A program made the position numbers and the translations under genes. Shown here piece after piece: positions 35,201 to 46,384 of a stretch of 64,000 bases of DNA. A model generated the notes under the pieces. It did not search any database. It had not been told where the DNA came from and worked only from the letters and a program-made list of their open reading frames with translations. The stretch's first letter is position 1; each line of letters begins with the position of its first letter. The stretch is from assembly GCA_029747015.1 (NCBI GenBank), contig JAKOGI010000179.1, forward strand, positions 586,501-650,500, given 5' to 3'. This DNA is from Carnegiea gigantea (Eukaryota > Streptophyta > Magnoliopsida > Caryophyllales > Cactaceae).

Positions 35201-38108
35201 TCCATTCAATTCAGTGACATGTTTAAGATTGATAGTGAGATGGATCCGGTCGAAATAGGAAGTGCTACATAATTATCTAACGAATAATTAATTTACTCAT
35301 ATATGTCTTTTTAAGTGGGTCGACACTTATGCTCTTTAGATAAATCTAGTGTTCAAGTGTCATGAATAGAACGGATTTATATTTATGACAGATGAGTTCT
35401 AATTTTATGGCTCATGGTCACTTAATTAACCAGAGGATGAAAATACCCCTCTAAGAATATGATTAATTTCAGCGTACACTTATGTGCTAATATGCCAAAA
35501 ATTTAAAACACCATTGTTATTATACAATTGACAATTGAAAATACATATCAAACACAATTTTTATTTGAAGTAATTGGCTTGAGATCATGACGAGTTGGTC
35601 CTAATTAAATATTTAACGACTCAGATTACAACGAGGGCCATGTGTTAGCATACGTTCTTAGTAAAAGATTACTATATACTCGTATAGGTACCATATCATG
35701 TATAGATTAATAGTAGCTTGACCCCGATAAATAAACATCCAAAGACCAAAATGGAAGCTAAGTACCATATCATCATGCTATTAAACTAGCTGTGCACTTG
35801 AAATTTGATTTATTCAAAGTAGGATTGCCTTGAAAACTATTTTGCAAATTAAACAAATGAATATCACTAGACTAATTGACTTATCACTCCAAGGGTAAGG
35901 ACGGATTTAAAAATGTTATATAAAAATTCATCCAAGTAATATCCTGAGGTTTAATAAATAGAATAAATACTAATAAACTCATGTGGGTTGCCACTTCGAA
36001 AAATATAAAAGTATATAAAGAAATCTTTTCTTTTTTCCCCCTTATTATTGGAAGTGCTTCCCAACTTTTCCTTTGTAAAAGGAGAAATTATGTTTTCCTA
36101 GTGATATTTTCTATCTACTCACATTACATTATATTAGTGCAAATTTGATATCCGTTTTGTTGATTATTATAATTTTTTTTGGCCGTGTGACTGAAGCACA
36201 ATGGTCCATACAGGCGGGAATTGAACTCAGATCTTTGGTAACAACTATCAAAGACTTCACTAGTTGAGCCAATTGAAAACCACCATGTCACATACCTTTA
36301 ATTCAATTGGATGCCTAAATTTTTAGCACTTGAAGCTAGATAACCGTTAAAATTCAATATGTATATCATACTCCTGAGAGCAAATACTCTCACGAGCCAC
36401 TCATCAAATATATATTAAAAAATAAATATATGACAAATACACGCGTAAAAAATATATACACGTGGATAATGAGAGTACGTGCTCCCGGGAGCACATAAGA
36501 AATTACCGTTAAAATTAACCAATGTCGCAATTTTTTTGGGGGAAAACTCACAGAATATGCAGTAATTTCATTGAAAGAATCATCATGATGAGCAAAAGAG
36601 ATAGAAGACATACCTTTCCGTACGATTTTCTGGCAAATTTTCCAAACACTCATTGATAGTGGTGTAATTTCCACTTCCATCTTTTGCCACTGTGATATCA
36701 GCAGTCAAGTTTTCCGTGGCTTTTATCAGGAGTTTCCTTTCATGGCGGCCAACCCACTGAGGAAACCCCTCTTCATCGACCGCTTTCGATCCACCACCCC
36801 TTGGCACGCGATGATCAGGGTGTGGGAGTAGTCGACGATGCTTACCCTCCTCCTGATCACCTTTCGCAGCTTCTTGATACTTCTGAAGTATCGCCTTAAT
36901 TTGCGTAGCAAGGGCCAGTGAGTTGCTGAGGTACTCTTCTGCATCTTTCACTGCTTCTTTGATCTTGGTTTTCGTTTCACCTTCTGGGAAAGCGTCAATG
37001 CATGTCTCTTGGTACGAGTACACCGCGCTTAGCCATGTCTTGAGATCGGCAATCTTGGCCTTGAAGTCATTCATCTCATGTCCTGTACGAGAGAGAGACT
37101 CAGCCAATTCGTCGATGGAGTCCTGGGGTTGAAGACTTTGTATTGTTAAGATTTGTGAAAATCATGTCATAGGTGTTATATATCATCCCCTCGTCCATTA
37201 TATCTGTTAAATTTTTTATATATTAATTGGGCTATAAATTAAAAGTCATATATAAATATAAGCTTAAATGAGGTCCTAATCTAAAATCAATTGGCCATGG
37301 ATAGAGTAACTCATAAGCTTACATACATGCTCAAACCCTTTAATTTTATCAATGTGGTACAATATCAACTTTCATATTCCAACACACCTCCTCACATGTA
37401 GGCTTACTAATAAGGTCCAATATGTGCACACAATTTTAATCAAATAAGGATGATCAATAGGGAACAACATCCATTTTCATACTCCAACAATGTCAATATC
37501 TCCTTAACTCATGAGAAAGAGTCCAATATTTTGTCAATTGTCAAGTTGACCAATTGTATTGCAAATTTAACCTGATGTTTGAGGAACAGGAAAAGCCTTA
37601 TTGTATGCTCTGGAAACGCTTTGACGTATCCTGAATGTTAGTTTACCTGTAAAACCGTCTTACAAACATTATATGCAGCCTTCTCCTCGTCCTTGCCGAA
37701 CGTGAAAGTTGATGTCTTGTTGATGGCCTTAATGACATGTTCCGAGGCTGCATCTATTGCACCCTTGATGATCTCCTTGGGTGCAATGGAAGGAGCGGAG
37801 CCTTGAACATGAACAGCTTTGCTCACGACTTCCTGGCATTTTTGCTTGTAGTCTGCAGGATCACACATCATTTGTACAATCTTATTTGCGGCTCTTGCCC
37901 GTTGATCTTCTTGACCTTGTCCTTTAGATTGAGAGCCTTCATTGTTTTTCGAAGATTTTTCTTTGAAATGTAAGAAGGCAAAGACTCCTCCTGCTATACA
38001 ACCTATGAGGATAAGGCTTATGATCACGACGATGATTATCTTCTTTTTTAACACTGTTCGTTCTTCCCTTCTACGTTTTGATAGTTGGCCAAACTCCTCG
38101 AAAGCCAT
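32225..38108 (-). CDS. pectin methylesterase with N-terminal inhibitor domain (type I, VGD1/PPME-like)
   Basis: Pectin methylesterases remove methyl esters from cell-wall homogalacturonan. Four exons with GT-AG borders and matching phases: 37647-38108, 36614-37122, 34937-35097, 32225-32922 (1830 bp, 609 residues). Residues 24-46 form a hydrophobic signal anchor after a basic KKK; about 60-240 are the inhibitor-like pro-domain; RRLL (250-253) and RKLL (283-286) are likely processing sites; the catalytic domain follows. Visible active-site positions, numbered against carrot enzyme spacing: Q401 (QAVAL), Q423 (YQ), D445 (GTVDFIFG), R513 and W515 (LGRPW). The proton-donor Asp expected at 424 is Gly (YQGSLY). 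The frame is intact, so it is expressed or recently functional, but catalysis is doubtful. Confidence 0.95.
33840..33995. repeat. dispersed repeat copy in PME intron 3
   Basis: A sequence with caattggcaatgg, agcttat, ccaatttaat-like and tgggacaatatcc words. A related copy lies in intron 1 of the same gene (about 37255-37480). It resembles a dispersed element; its class is not clear. Confidence 0.55.
34490..34740. repeat. CAACTTCAACC-type short tandem repeats in PME intron 3
   Basis: Degenerate iterations of caacttcaacc, caacccacttcaa and related words fill this stretch, with A-runs between them. A simple-sequence origin is likely. Confidence 0.75.
36371..36491. mobile_element. small MITE-like inverted repeat in PME intron 2
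   Basis: The 22-base ends (left CTCCTGAGAGCAAATACTCT, right complement CTCCCGGGAGCACGTACTCT, both followed by CA) match with about four mismatches over a 121-bp unit with an AT-rich centre. I did not find a clear target duplication, so this is a probable MITE only. Confidence 0.6.
37255..37480. repeat. dispersed repeat copy in PME intron 1
   Basis: It shares caattggc-atgg, gcttacatacatgctcaa, aattttatcaatgtgg and acaatatc words with the intron-3 copy at 33840-33995, in the same orientation. Confidence 0.55.
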
Positions 38109-38774
38109 GTATATATATATATATATGTACCGATCTTGAGTTAGATGAAATCAAGCGAAAAATCGAGGACAGAGAATCGAATCAAGGAGGAAGAGAGACA
38201 ATCGAGATGACAAGAAAGGAGAGTTGACAAGAGGAGAAAGGGCCTTCTGCCGTAGTTTTAGCTAGCCTTCCCCTAGCTAAGGGCAGAGTGGAACCTTTTG
38301 CCTCTCTGGTTCTCCTCCTCCTTCTTGAAATGGATACATTTAGCTTTGTTTTTCAAAATTTGTCTTATTTTAGTGTTTTTTTTTGACTTTTTTTTTGGGG
38401 AAAAAAATGATTTTTGAGCTCTCTTCCATCAAAGCAGGGAAGATAATTAAAGAGGTATGGATTGGAGAAGTTTTAGGATAATCGGCAAAATATTTGTTGT
38501 CATCATTGGAAAGATTTATCAAAAAAGGCGCTAAAATTATTATAGGAAAATGCATGATATTATTGTAGAAAAATGCATGATTGAGGGTAATATAATTGGC
38601 TTCAGCACTGTGTGTCAAGCATGCCAAGTTTTTGATAGCATATTGAAACTAAAAATTATGTCGTCTACATTAAAGACTAGTTTAACTTGACAAAAGCTTT
38701 TTTTTTTAATGACTTTTACATGATTATGCTGAAATTAACCTGTCGACTTGCAAGACAGCTAGAGTAAGTGGGGC
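38109..38774. other. upstream region of the pectin methylesterase gene
   Basis: No gene is seen. An (AT)n run lies at about 38111-38127, immediately before the start codon, probably in the 5' UTR. T-runs lie near 38380-38400 and 38698-38707. Confidence 0.5.
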
Positions 38775-40592
38775 CTAGGGCTGGCAAAAAAATCGTACCC
38801 GTTTAAAATCCGTAAAATCTGCCCCAATGGGTATGGATATGGGTATTGAAAATGAGAAAAAAGTGGATATAAGGCAAGCATTGCTAAAATGGGCATGGTA
38901 TGGGTATAGCTCCCACCCGCCTCATACCCATTTTATTAATACCCACTCCGTACCTGCCCCATGTCCGTTTCGTATAAAACCCGTACCCGTTTATTCGAAG
39001 TTCTAATTTGTTGGTTAGATAGATATTTTGCTAGTTGATTTGGGTTATATTATATTCAAGGTTCCGGTGTGACATTTTGTTAGAAACCTTAACTATTGAG
39101 TGTTAATTTTTTACTTGAATTCGGAAACATTTAGTTGTATTTGGTGGCTATGATATTTTGTTGGAAGTCTCATGTTCATCTGACATATTGACTATTGGAA
39201 GTTGAATAAAGGGATAAAATGGGTTTATGTACGATAATTTTGAGTTAAAACTGAAGTGCCGCAAGTATACAACTGACGTCGTAGTATTTGAGGATCCTGT
39301 CCTCAGAGACGAGGATGAGATTGAGGTCACAATTGACTAAACCATCCTAAGGAGAATTAAATTTTTCTCCTAATGAAATAGGCTAAAGTAACTACTTATT
39401 TTATCTCTTTTTTTAAACACTTTTTTCAAATGGGAAACAAAGTAAAGAAGCTATTCAAGCGAAATCAAAACGGTTCACCGCTAAGTACTCACATACCCTA
39501 TTCTAAACTTACCAAACATTTAAATTTACGTCATTAGATAAACATGATAACGAGGTAAAATGAGACTAAGGAATGAACATTCACTCATTAAAATTACAAT
39601 TGTTAACTAAATAGCAATGTTGCATAACATAACCAAAACAAAACCAAACTAGCCAGGCTAAAAATAGCAAAACAAAACCAAACAGGGGAGGGAGAGTCAT
39701 AAAGCCGAAATAGAGCCATCAACAACCATTATCATCGAAGCACACTAAGCAGAGCATAGGTTTCAGCCATTCAAACCATCCAAACCAAATCCACTAAACT
39801 AAACCTAACCCAGAATACTTGCATCAATCAAGAACAACCAAACCAACCATCATCATCATCATTTAGCCGAACCATTCATAGAAAACACAACATAAATATC
39901 AAAATCTAGACCATCAAAATCGAAAACTATGCTACTATCAGAATTCCAAACCATTCATAAACCATCAAAAGAGCATCTATCATTGATTTAACTAAGCTAC
40001 TATCATTCATAAAGCATAAATGAAGTTTAGGATGCAAACCCAAATCATTCCTGGGCAGAACCGCAAGGTGAAGATGAGATTTCAGCCAACAATCAAAACC
40101 AAGCTTCACCCATCACCATTAATGGAGAAGACGCCATTACCGTGTTTAACCAGTTGAAAACAGGGGAGGGGGGAAGGTTGTAACTGAAATTCAACAAAAC
40201 TACATCCAAATCTTACAAAAACAAATTAAAATCGTGAATAACAACCAGGAAACACGAAATTGACGCATAATTACATGAAATTCGAACCCAACACCAAAAC
40301 TAATATCAAACCCTAGCCGAAATCTCGAAATCCTAACTCTGAAAAAATTGAAAAACTCATGTGAATTTTAAGCTTAAACTTCAAAAATTAAAACTAATTT
40401 AACCCTAAAGACCTTCTAACCTTTTTTCTAGTGCCGACTAATGGTGGTTTATACTAGAACACCCTTCAATCGCTGCCCTTGATTTGCAGATGAGGTGGAC
40501 GACGAAGATGATGCAACTGGCGTGTGGTACTGGCGCCCTTAGCATGAAACCCGGTGATGGTTGAGGATGATGGATGTGCTGGCGTGGTCGGG

Positions 40593-40640
<48 letters not shown>

Positions 40641-41290
40641 GAAGATGGCGATGAGTGAAGAAGTAGGGGTCAGGGTTTCGGGTTTACTGGCTTTTGGGTC
40701 TGTTAGCCGAGAGAGGAGAGAGAAAGGATTAAGTGAGGAGGGGGAGATGTTGTGACTGGTCATGTGAGCTGCACACGACTGGGAGGGAAATTTAGAGATC
40801 ACGTGCCTTGCACGTGAGGGCTGGATATTTTTTCGATTTTATTTATTATTATTTTTTTTCTTTGGGCTAAACAAGATAATGGGCTTAAGGATTGGATCGG
40901 GTTTGAGTAATCTGACCCATTGCTTTATTCCCGACATTTTTCGTCTTTTTTCACATTTTTTTCCACATTTATTCGATACCTACAAAACAAAATAAAATCA
41001 AATAAAAACCTGAAAATATCAACTTCTACGAGGATAAATCAGGCGTAAAAGTATCGTAAAAATAACACATTTTTGGTACGAATAGTTTAATTCATAATTT
41101 GTTTTACATTCATCTGAATAAAATCCGCACACTCGCTATACCCAGTGGGTTTGTATATGGATATAATTTTACAATACCCGATGGATATTGGTATGGGTAT
41201 GGATATGGGTAATGATTTTGAAAATGGGTATGGGGGAGGGCATGACTAAACTCGTCCCATACCCGCCCCATTACCACCCGTAGCGGCGCC
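38775..41290. repeat. composite repeat with GGGTATGG-rich ends and an inner element
   Basis: The outer parts (about 38775-39000 and 41140-41290) are rich in gggtatggg, acccgtaccc and catacccg words, typical of plant DNA-transposon ends, but I could not find a matching terminal repeat or target duplication. The inner part (39235-41075) starts with a gtgccgcaagtatacaa-type block and is flanked by the 6 bases gtacga (39229-39234 and 41076-41081). That suggests a separate insertion. No coding region is supported. Confidence 0.45.
40592..40638. repeat. (GA)n microsatellite
   Basis: A nearly pure GA-dinucleotide run of about 47 bases. It explains the arginine/glutamate and serine/leucine frames read through it, which are not genes. 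Confidence 0.95.
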
Positions 41291-41730
41291 CAGACTGCAA
41301 TTTTGGATATTTTTAAACCATATTTGATGGGCGCAATAAAATTTATTGAAAACGGTCTCTCTATGTACAATCATGTATATAGAGATAAGGTTGTCAATAT
41401 CTGGATCTCCCTAAACCATACGAGAGAAGGATCCATACTGAGAGTTGTTGTTGTTGTTGTTGTTTGATTGGAGTAATACGGTGAGTTGTTATTGTTGTTG
41501 GATCCACATTGGGAAGGTATATAAATTAGTTAGATTAATTAGACCACACTAAATTTTTTTAATTTCTTTGATGTGAATTAAGAGACATGCAAACGTTGTT
41601 GTAGGCGAAACTTATTGAACCCACATATTTGCTAACAACTTTATAAACTTTATCACTTAAATTAATTTACATCTACTAATCAGTCCAAATTGTTAACAGT
41701 TTGTAATTTGTGGAGTTATTGCATTAACTA
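41291..41730. other. short intergenic stretch
   Basis: Nothing gene-like is seen. A (GTT)n run lies at about 41448-41466. Confidence 0.5.
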
Positions 41731-41738
41731 CAAGTGTG

Positions 41739-42180
41739 AGGGGTTTTTTTTGACGGGCTTTTTGATGGAAAAAGGTAAAGATTTTGATGTAAAACAGACT
41801 TTGTGGCGGGAATTTTGATGAAAATTATGTCCGTCAAAAAACCCCAGATCGAAATGGATATTTCGGCTAACCCATCAAAAATCCTAACAGAAATATTTTG
41901 ACGGACTAACAGTCCATCAAAATTCGTAGTGACGGATCGTACAGATGGACTGACCACCTGTCAGTATCATTTTCATTGAGATTTTCACGGACTGATAGCT
42001 CGTCAAAGCAATTTTTGACGGAATATTTTGACAGATCAAATGATCTATTAGAGCCGCGAAGAGCATTTGGGGCCACATTTTTGATGGTATTTTTGACGAA
42101 AGCAGGAATTTCCATCATAATTTTTGATGGAGTTCATCAAAAATCCGCCAAAAACACGCTTGAATAATTTTGACGTTTTA
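41739..42180. repeat. CACTA-1 subterminal repeats, left side
   Basis: The words tttgacgg, gatgga and ccgtcaaaa recur every few tens of bases in both orientations, as in CACTA subterminal regions. The block resembles 58060-58460. Confidence 0.65.
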
Positions 42181-42435
42181 CAATTTCCGATTTATGCAAT
42201 GTCGAAAAATGCCAGCAGACAAATTGACTAAAATTGGTGACGTAATGTAATCGTAAAATTAATAAAATGCAGCAGCATTAGAATTGTTTAAAAGTATGTA
42301 AATAGTTTTAACATGAGTTCAAGACACATAACAAAAATAGTGAAAGTAGTTAATAACATCATAAAAGACAAGAATACACCAATGACAAATATGTTGTAAA
42401 CGTAATTAATTATGGGAGTCATCACCCAAGTCGGT

Positions 42436-44680
42436 TGTGTCCATCTCATCAACATCATCCTCATCATCATCTTCATCTTCTGAAGGAGTCGTATCTAGAG
42501 GTGTCAATGAGGACCCTGCTTCATGACTCTTGAAAAACCTCCACATCTTGCTCATCTTGCTTTTAACCTTTTTCTTGTCTCACCGTCTCGAACTTTTTCT
42601 TGAGCTAGGTTATTTTGAATTTTAGCTTCTTTCTCAGCCCATTGATTGTTGAATTCTACAATGAGTTTCACCCACACTTCCTCCACAACTTGTTTACGAA
42701 ACTCGTCTTGGCGAGTGCCCTCCACTGCTTTACTCACACTCTCATTTAAATTTGTCGTCATTCCGTGTGCATCATAGTTGTTGATAGAGGAGGAACAACA
42801 AGAAACTGATAGGCGAGACTGCCGCTTCATCACAACTCCCTCAGCAGCAAAGCCATAGATGCGACCCTTGCTAGTGAGATTTTCTTGAACCAAAATGTCG
42901 CATTCACAAGGTGGAGGGCTTTGGCAACTATCATCGATGGAGGGCTGGGAGGTCCTATACTCTCGCCGTCTCTTTGTGTGCTCCTCCTGCATATGTACAC
43001 ATAAACATTAGAAGCTTGAAACCGAAGATCTATTAACCCAGACCCATCTTTTAATTGAAAACTCATCTTGACATAATTTGAATTCGATCTTACCAATCTC
43101 AACTTTGATTTTTTACACACACAAATTACCCTGCTTGTCCTTTGTCCTGTGCTAATGGGCGACCTTGTACAACTCATTGATTGTTGGTTCCCTCTGAAGT
43201 GTGATCGGCTGAACAGAGTGCAAGTACAATGTGTTATAATTAATAATATATGATGAAGAAGTAGCATTGCTTAAATATTGAAAGTATTACCGTGTGTCTG
43301 TGCCACTCAGTTATTGGGATCGCCCTACATGTGTGCAAGGACGGACCCACACCCTCAGGGTCACTGATGTGGTTTTCCTTGTTCTGGGAGCTCAACTTCT
43401 GGAAATCAGGGCCTTCCTAGTATGTTTGGAGGTGTGTTCAGTTGTCCAGGGGTACAAAATCAGGCGCATTGCCCAACTTGCTTGCATAAGCAAACAAGTT
43501 CTTCAGTTGTTTCGCACCTCTAATTTCAAAATTCCTACGCACTTGTCGGTTATGCTGATACAGGCAATAGTAGTATTTCCACAAAAACAATTGAACATGT
43601 AGTTTTGTGCACATTCAGGATGATGACTAGTATAATGCTTCTGTTATGTGTAGCAAGAGGTTTCCATGAATCAAAAAATTAAAAGCATACCTCCTTACAA
43701 GATGAAATGGGTAATGTTCGATACTTACTCAGCTAACAATGTGAATAATTATAATAAAATATTAGCTACAGTGTTTGCAATTAGCATTAAGTATTAACAC
43801 ATGCCACAAGTTTAGTAATGTATGATACACATGATTAATTTTTGACGGAAATAAATAATAATAGGTTACGCAAATCAATTAAAAGAGCACAAACCTTGAA
43901 TTCAGTGAACCAAAAGTATTGTTGCTGAAGGGGGACTTCTCTCTAAGTTGGTCAAGCTCCTGGATACTTCCCCTTGATAATTTCATCAATACATTTGGGG
44001 ACTCCTTTTTAGAGCTTGAATTGCAACGGAGCACGACATACACATATTATTAAAAACAATAAAATACAAGTAACATTGAATTACTACTTTTAGCATTTGA
44101 TATTTATTGAAAGAGAGTAAAGCATGTACGTGTCGCGTTCCGGCTCTATGAGAATCTTATCCCTCCTAGCGATCTCTTGCTTAGTTGCTGGCACAGTACG
44201 CCCTCCGATAGGCTATACAGATTGTTGTGGAGTAGGCTGTGAAGTAGGTTGTGGAGAAGGCTATATATAAAGCTGTGAAGTAGGCTTGACAGGTTGCTGT
44301 AGAGTAGGCTGAAGCAACGATTGGCTTTGTTGCATGGATCATAGTAGGCTCATAACCAAGTTTCAGTTGCATGGCATCATTGGGCCAAAAGTACTCCAAA
44401 ATTTCGAGTTTACACCTCCCACCTCTGAGGTGTCACCAGCATGTGATGCTTGTAAACTTGCATCTTGGTTGTGGGCTGACACCTGGTTGCGGTCAAAGAA
44501 GGAACGAGGATCATACCACGGGGTAGGCATGAAGGACGTACTATCTACCCCTTGAGGTGGGACTCTAATAGGGGAACCATATGTGCACTTCCCCTCCACA
44601 TCATCTGGTGAATGACTGCCTACATCAAATAGTCGTCCCTGTCCTTTACGCCGTCCATCCCTATCTGACATCTTTGACAT
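42436..44680 (-). pseudogene. CACTA-1 second gene (Transposase_24 / TNPA-like)
   Basis: The N-terminal part (44181-44680) is Gln/Pro/Ser-rich and leads into RRDKILIEPERDT, matching the conserved R-x-I-L-I-x-P-x-G/E opening of this family. The C-terminal part (42552-42992) holds the GRIYGFAAEGVVMKRQS motif (family: GR-x-YGLGAEG) followed by a charged, coiled-coil-like region. The middle (about 43000-44100) is split by introns and decay, so no full product can be read. It probably binds subterminal repeats in working relatives. Confidence 0.7.
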
Positions 44681-44737
44681 AGAAAATCATTTAATATAGC
44701 AATGTAAAATAATAAATACAACATAGTCACGACATGC

Positions 44738-46328
44738 TGTTGGGAAATTATTGACCCCATCATTATGTAATGTAAGGTTTTGATGATAACAAACACAAAT
44801 GGAATATACACTTGAGTGTGTTGATCGAACAGGTTCCAAATACTGTTTGGAAAACTTTGAAATTGCTTGATTAACCATGGTCGAGAACAGGTCTTAAGAA
44901 CAGGTTCTCAGAACAACTGAATGGCAAAGAACTTAAAGCACATCAAAGACATGGAGTACTTAAGGAACAGCTCAGGAGACAGTTCTGAGTAACATCATAG
45001 CAACGGGTCTTAAGAACAGTTCCTCAGAACAGCTGAATGGCAAAGAACTCAAAGCGCATCAAAGGCATGAAGAACTCCAGGAACAGCTCAGGAAACAGTT
45101 CTGAGTAACACCACAGCATTGAAGTAACAAGTCAAGATCCTATAGATGCTGCCCGGTTGATTCAACAAGAGTCTTGGTCCGTCATAGGTTTTATTTTCTT
45201 AGATTCTTGTTAATATGCCACTTGGAAGAACTCGATTTAACATTTACTTTGAATGATTTTTAAGAACACTGTCTCAGATCAGTTCTGAGATCAGGGTTCA
45301 GACTGTTTTCAAGCCAAAACGATTTTTCACAGTTTTTTTCCAAATCTTGGGCTGACGTTTTTGAAATTATTTGAGATAAATTTTCTGTTATCATTAAACC
45401 CAGGATAAGTTAATCTTTGGCTTTGAAAATATATTGTGGAGATTTTGAGTCTAGCTTTTAAGGGAAATCTTTTACAAAATAAATCAAACTCTTATTTTTG
45501 GAATATGAATAAGAAGATAGGAAATTTCAGGATTTGGCTACTGAAAATATTAGTCACTTTCCATAATCTTTTTAGGAGCAAAAAGATCTTATACTTGTGG
45601 CTCAAGCACACAAAAGATCTTGTTGCCCTCTACTATTTAAGAAGCTTCTCCACCTCCACATTGAGACACACACACGGTTTTATACACGGCTTTGCACACG
45701 ATTTCATAAATATTTTTGAGAAAGTTTTTACACGGTTTTTCTAGGGATTTAACTTGCAAATCATATTTTCAGAAAAACCTTCAAAGTGTGTGTGAAAATT
45801 GAGTCATCTTCCTTGGCATACTAGAGCAAAAATTGTACCTTACATTCGCTTAGTTAGAAGCACAAAAGTAAGGTGTTTTTATTCTCTTCTTTCATCAAAG
45901 TGAGAGTTGAGTGTGTCCAAGCCTAGGGAGGCTTTGGACGTGTGTAATTCGTCTTGGGGAGACGATTACGTGAGTGTGTCCAAGTCTGGGAGACTAGGAC
46001 GTGGTGTGTAACTAGTCTAAGGGTAGACAGTTATGTGTGTTGCAATTGTAACAGAGAAGGTTACCTTTGTAACGTGTTTAGCCCGTTTAGTGGAAGTGTG
46101 TGAAAATCCTACTGGGGTAGGTCGTGGTTTTCGCCTCGGTTGGGCTCGAGGTGTTTCCACGTAAAAATCTTGTGTTCTCACTTTTTACTTATTTTCGCTG
46201 TTTTACACTTTCTGTGCACGTTACAAACAGTCCGTCCAAACAAGGCCCAAGCCTGTTCCCAGAAACTGCGAAAATTTGCCAACACAATTCACCCCCCCTC
46301 TTGTGTTAGTGTACTCTCAATTCTAACA
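44738..46328 (+). repeat. 5' LTR of the Sirevirus
   Basis: It starts TGTTGGG and ends CTAACA, 1591 bp. A TATTTAA box lies at 45634-45640, likely the promoter TATA box. The first part contains a tandem duplication with a 116-bp period (about 44884-44999 and 45000-45115) full of GAACAG words, a candidate transcription-control repeat. It is immediately followed by the primer-binding site. Confidence 0.95.
44884..45115. repeat. 116-bp tandem duplication in the Sirevirus LTR
   Basis: Two copies share gtcttaagaacag, ctgaatggcaaagaact, aacagctcagga and agttctgagtaaca. The same pair is present in the 3' LTR (about 53828-54060), so the duplication predates insertion. Confidence 0.88.
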
Positions 46329-46330
46329 AG

Positions 46331-46348
46331 TGGTATCAGAGCAGGTTC
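46331..46348 (+). other. Sirevirus primer-binding site (initiator tRNA-Met)
   Basis: TGGTATCAGAGCAGGTTC lies two bases after the 5' LTR and matches the 3' end of plant initiator methionine tRNA, the usual Copia primer. Confidence 0.93.
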
Positions 46349-46384
46349 TCATTGGAAAGATTAACATCTTAAGAGATCCTAAAC

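Noticed and set aside
40539..40802. Open frames in both strands around the GA run
   Set aside because: They are created by the (GA)n microsatellite.
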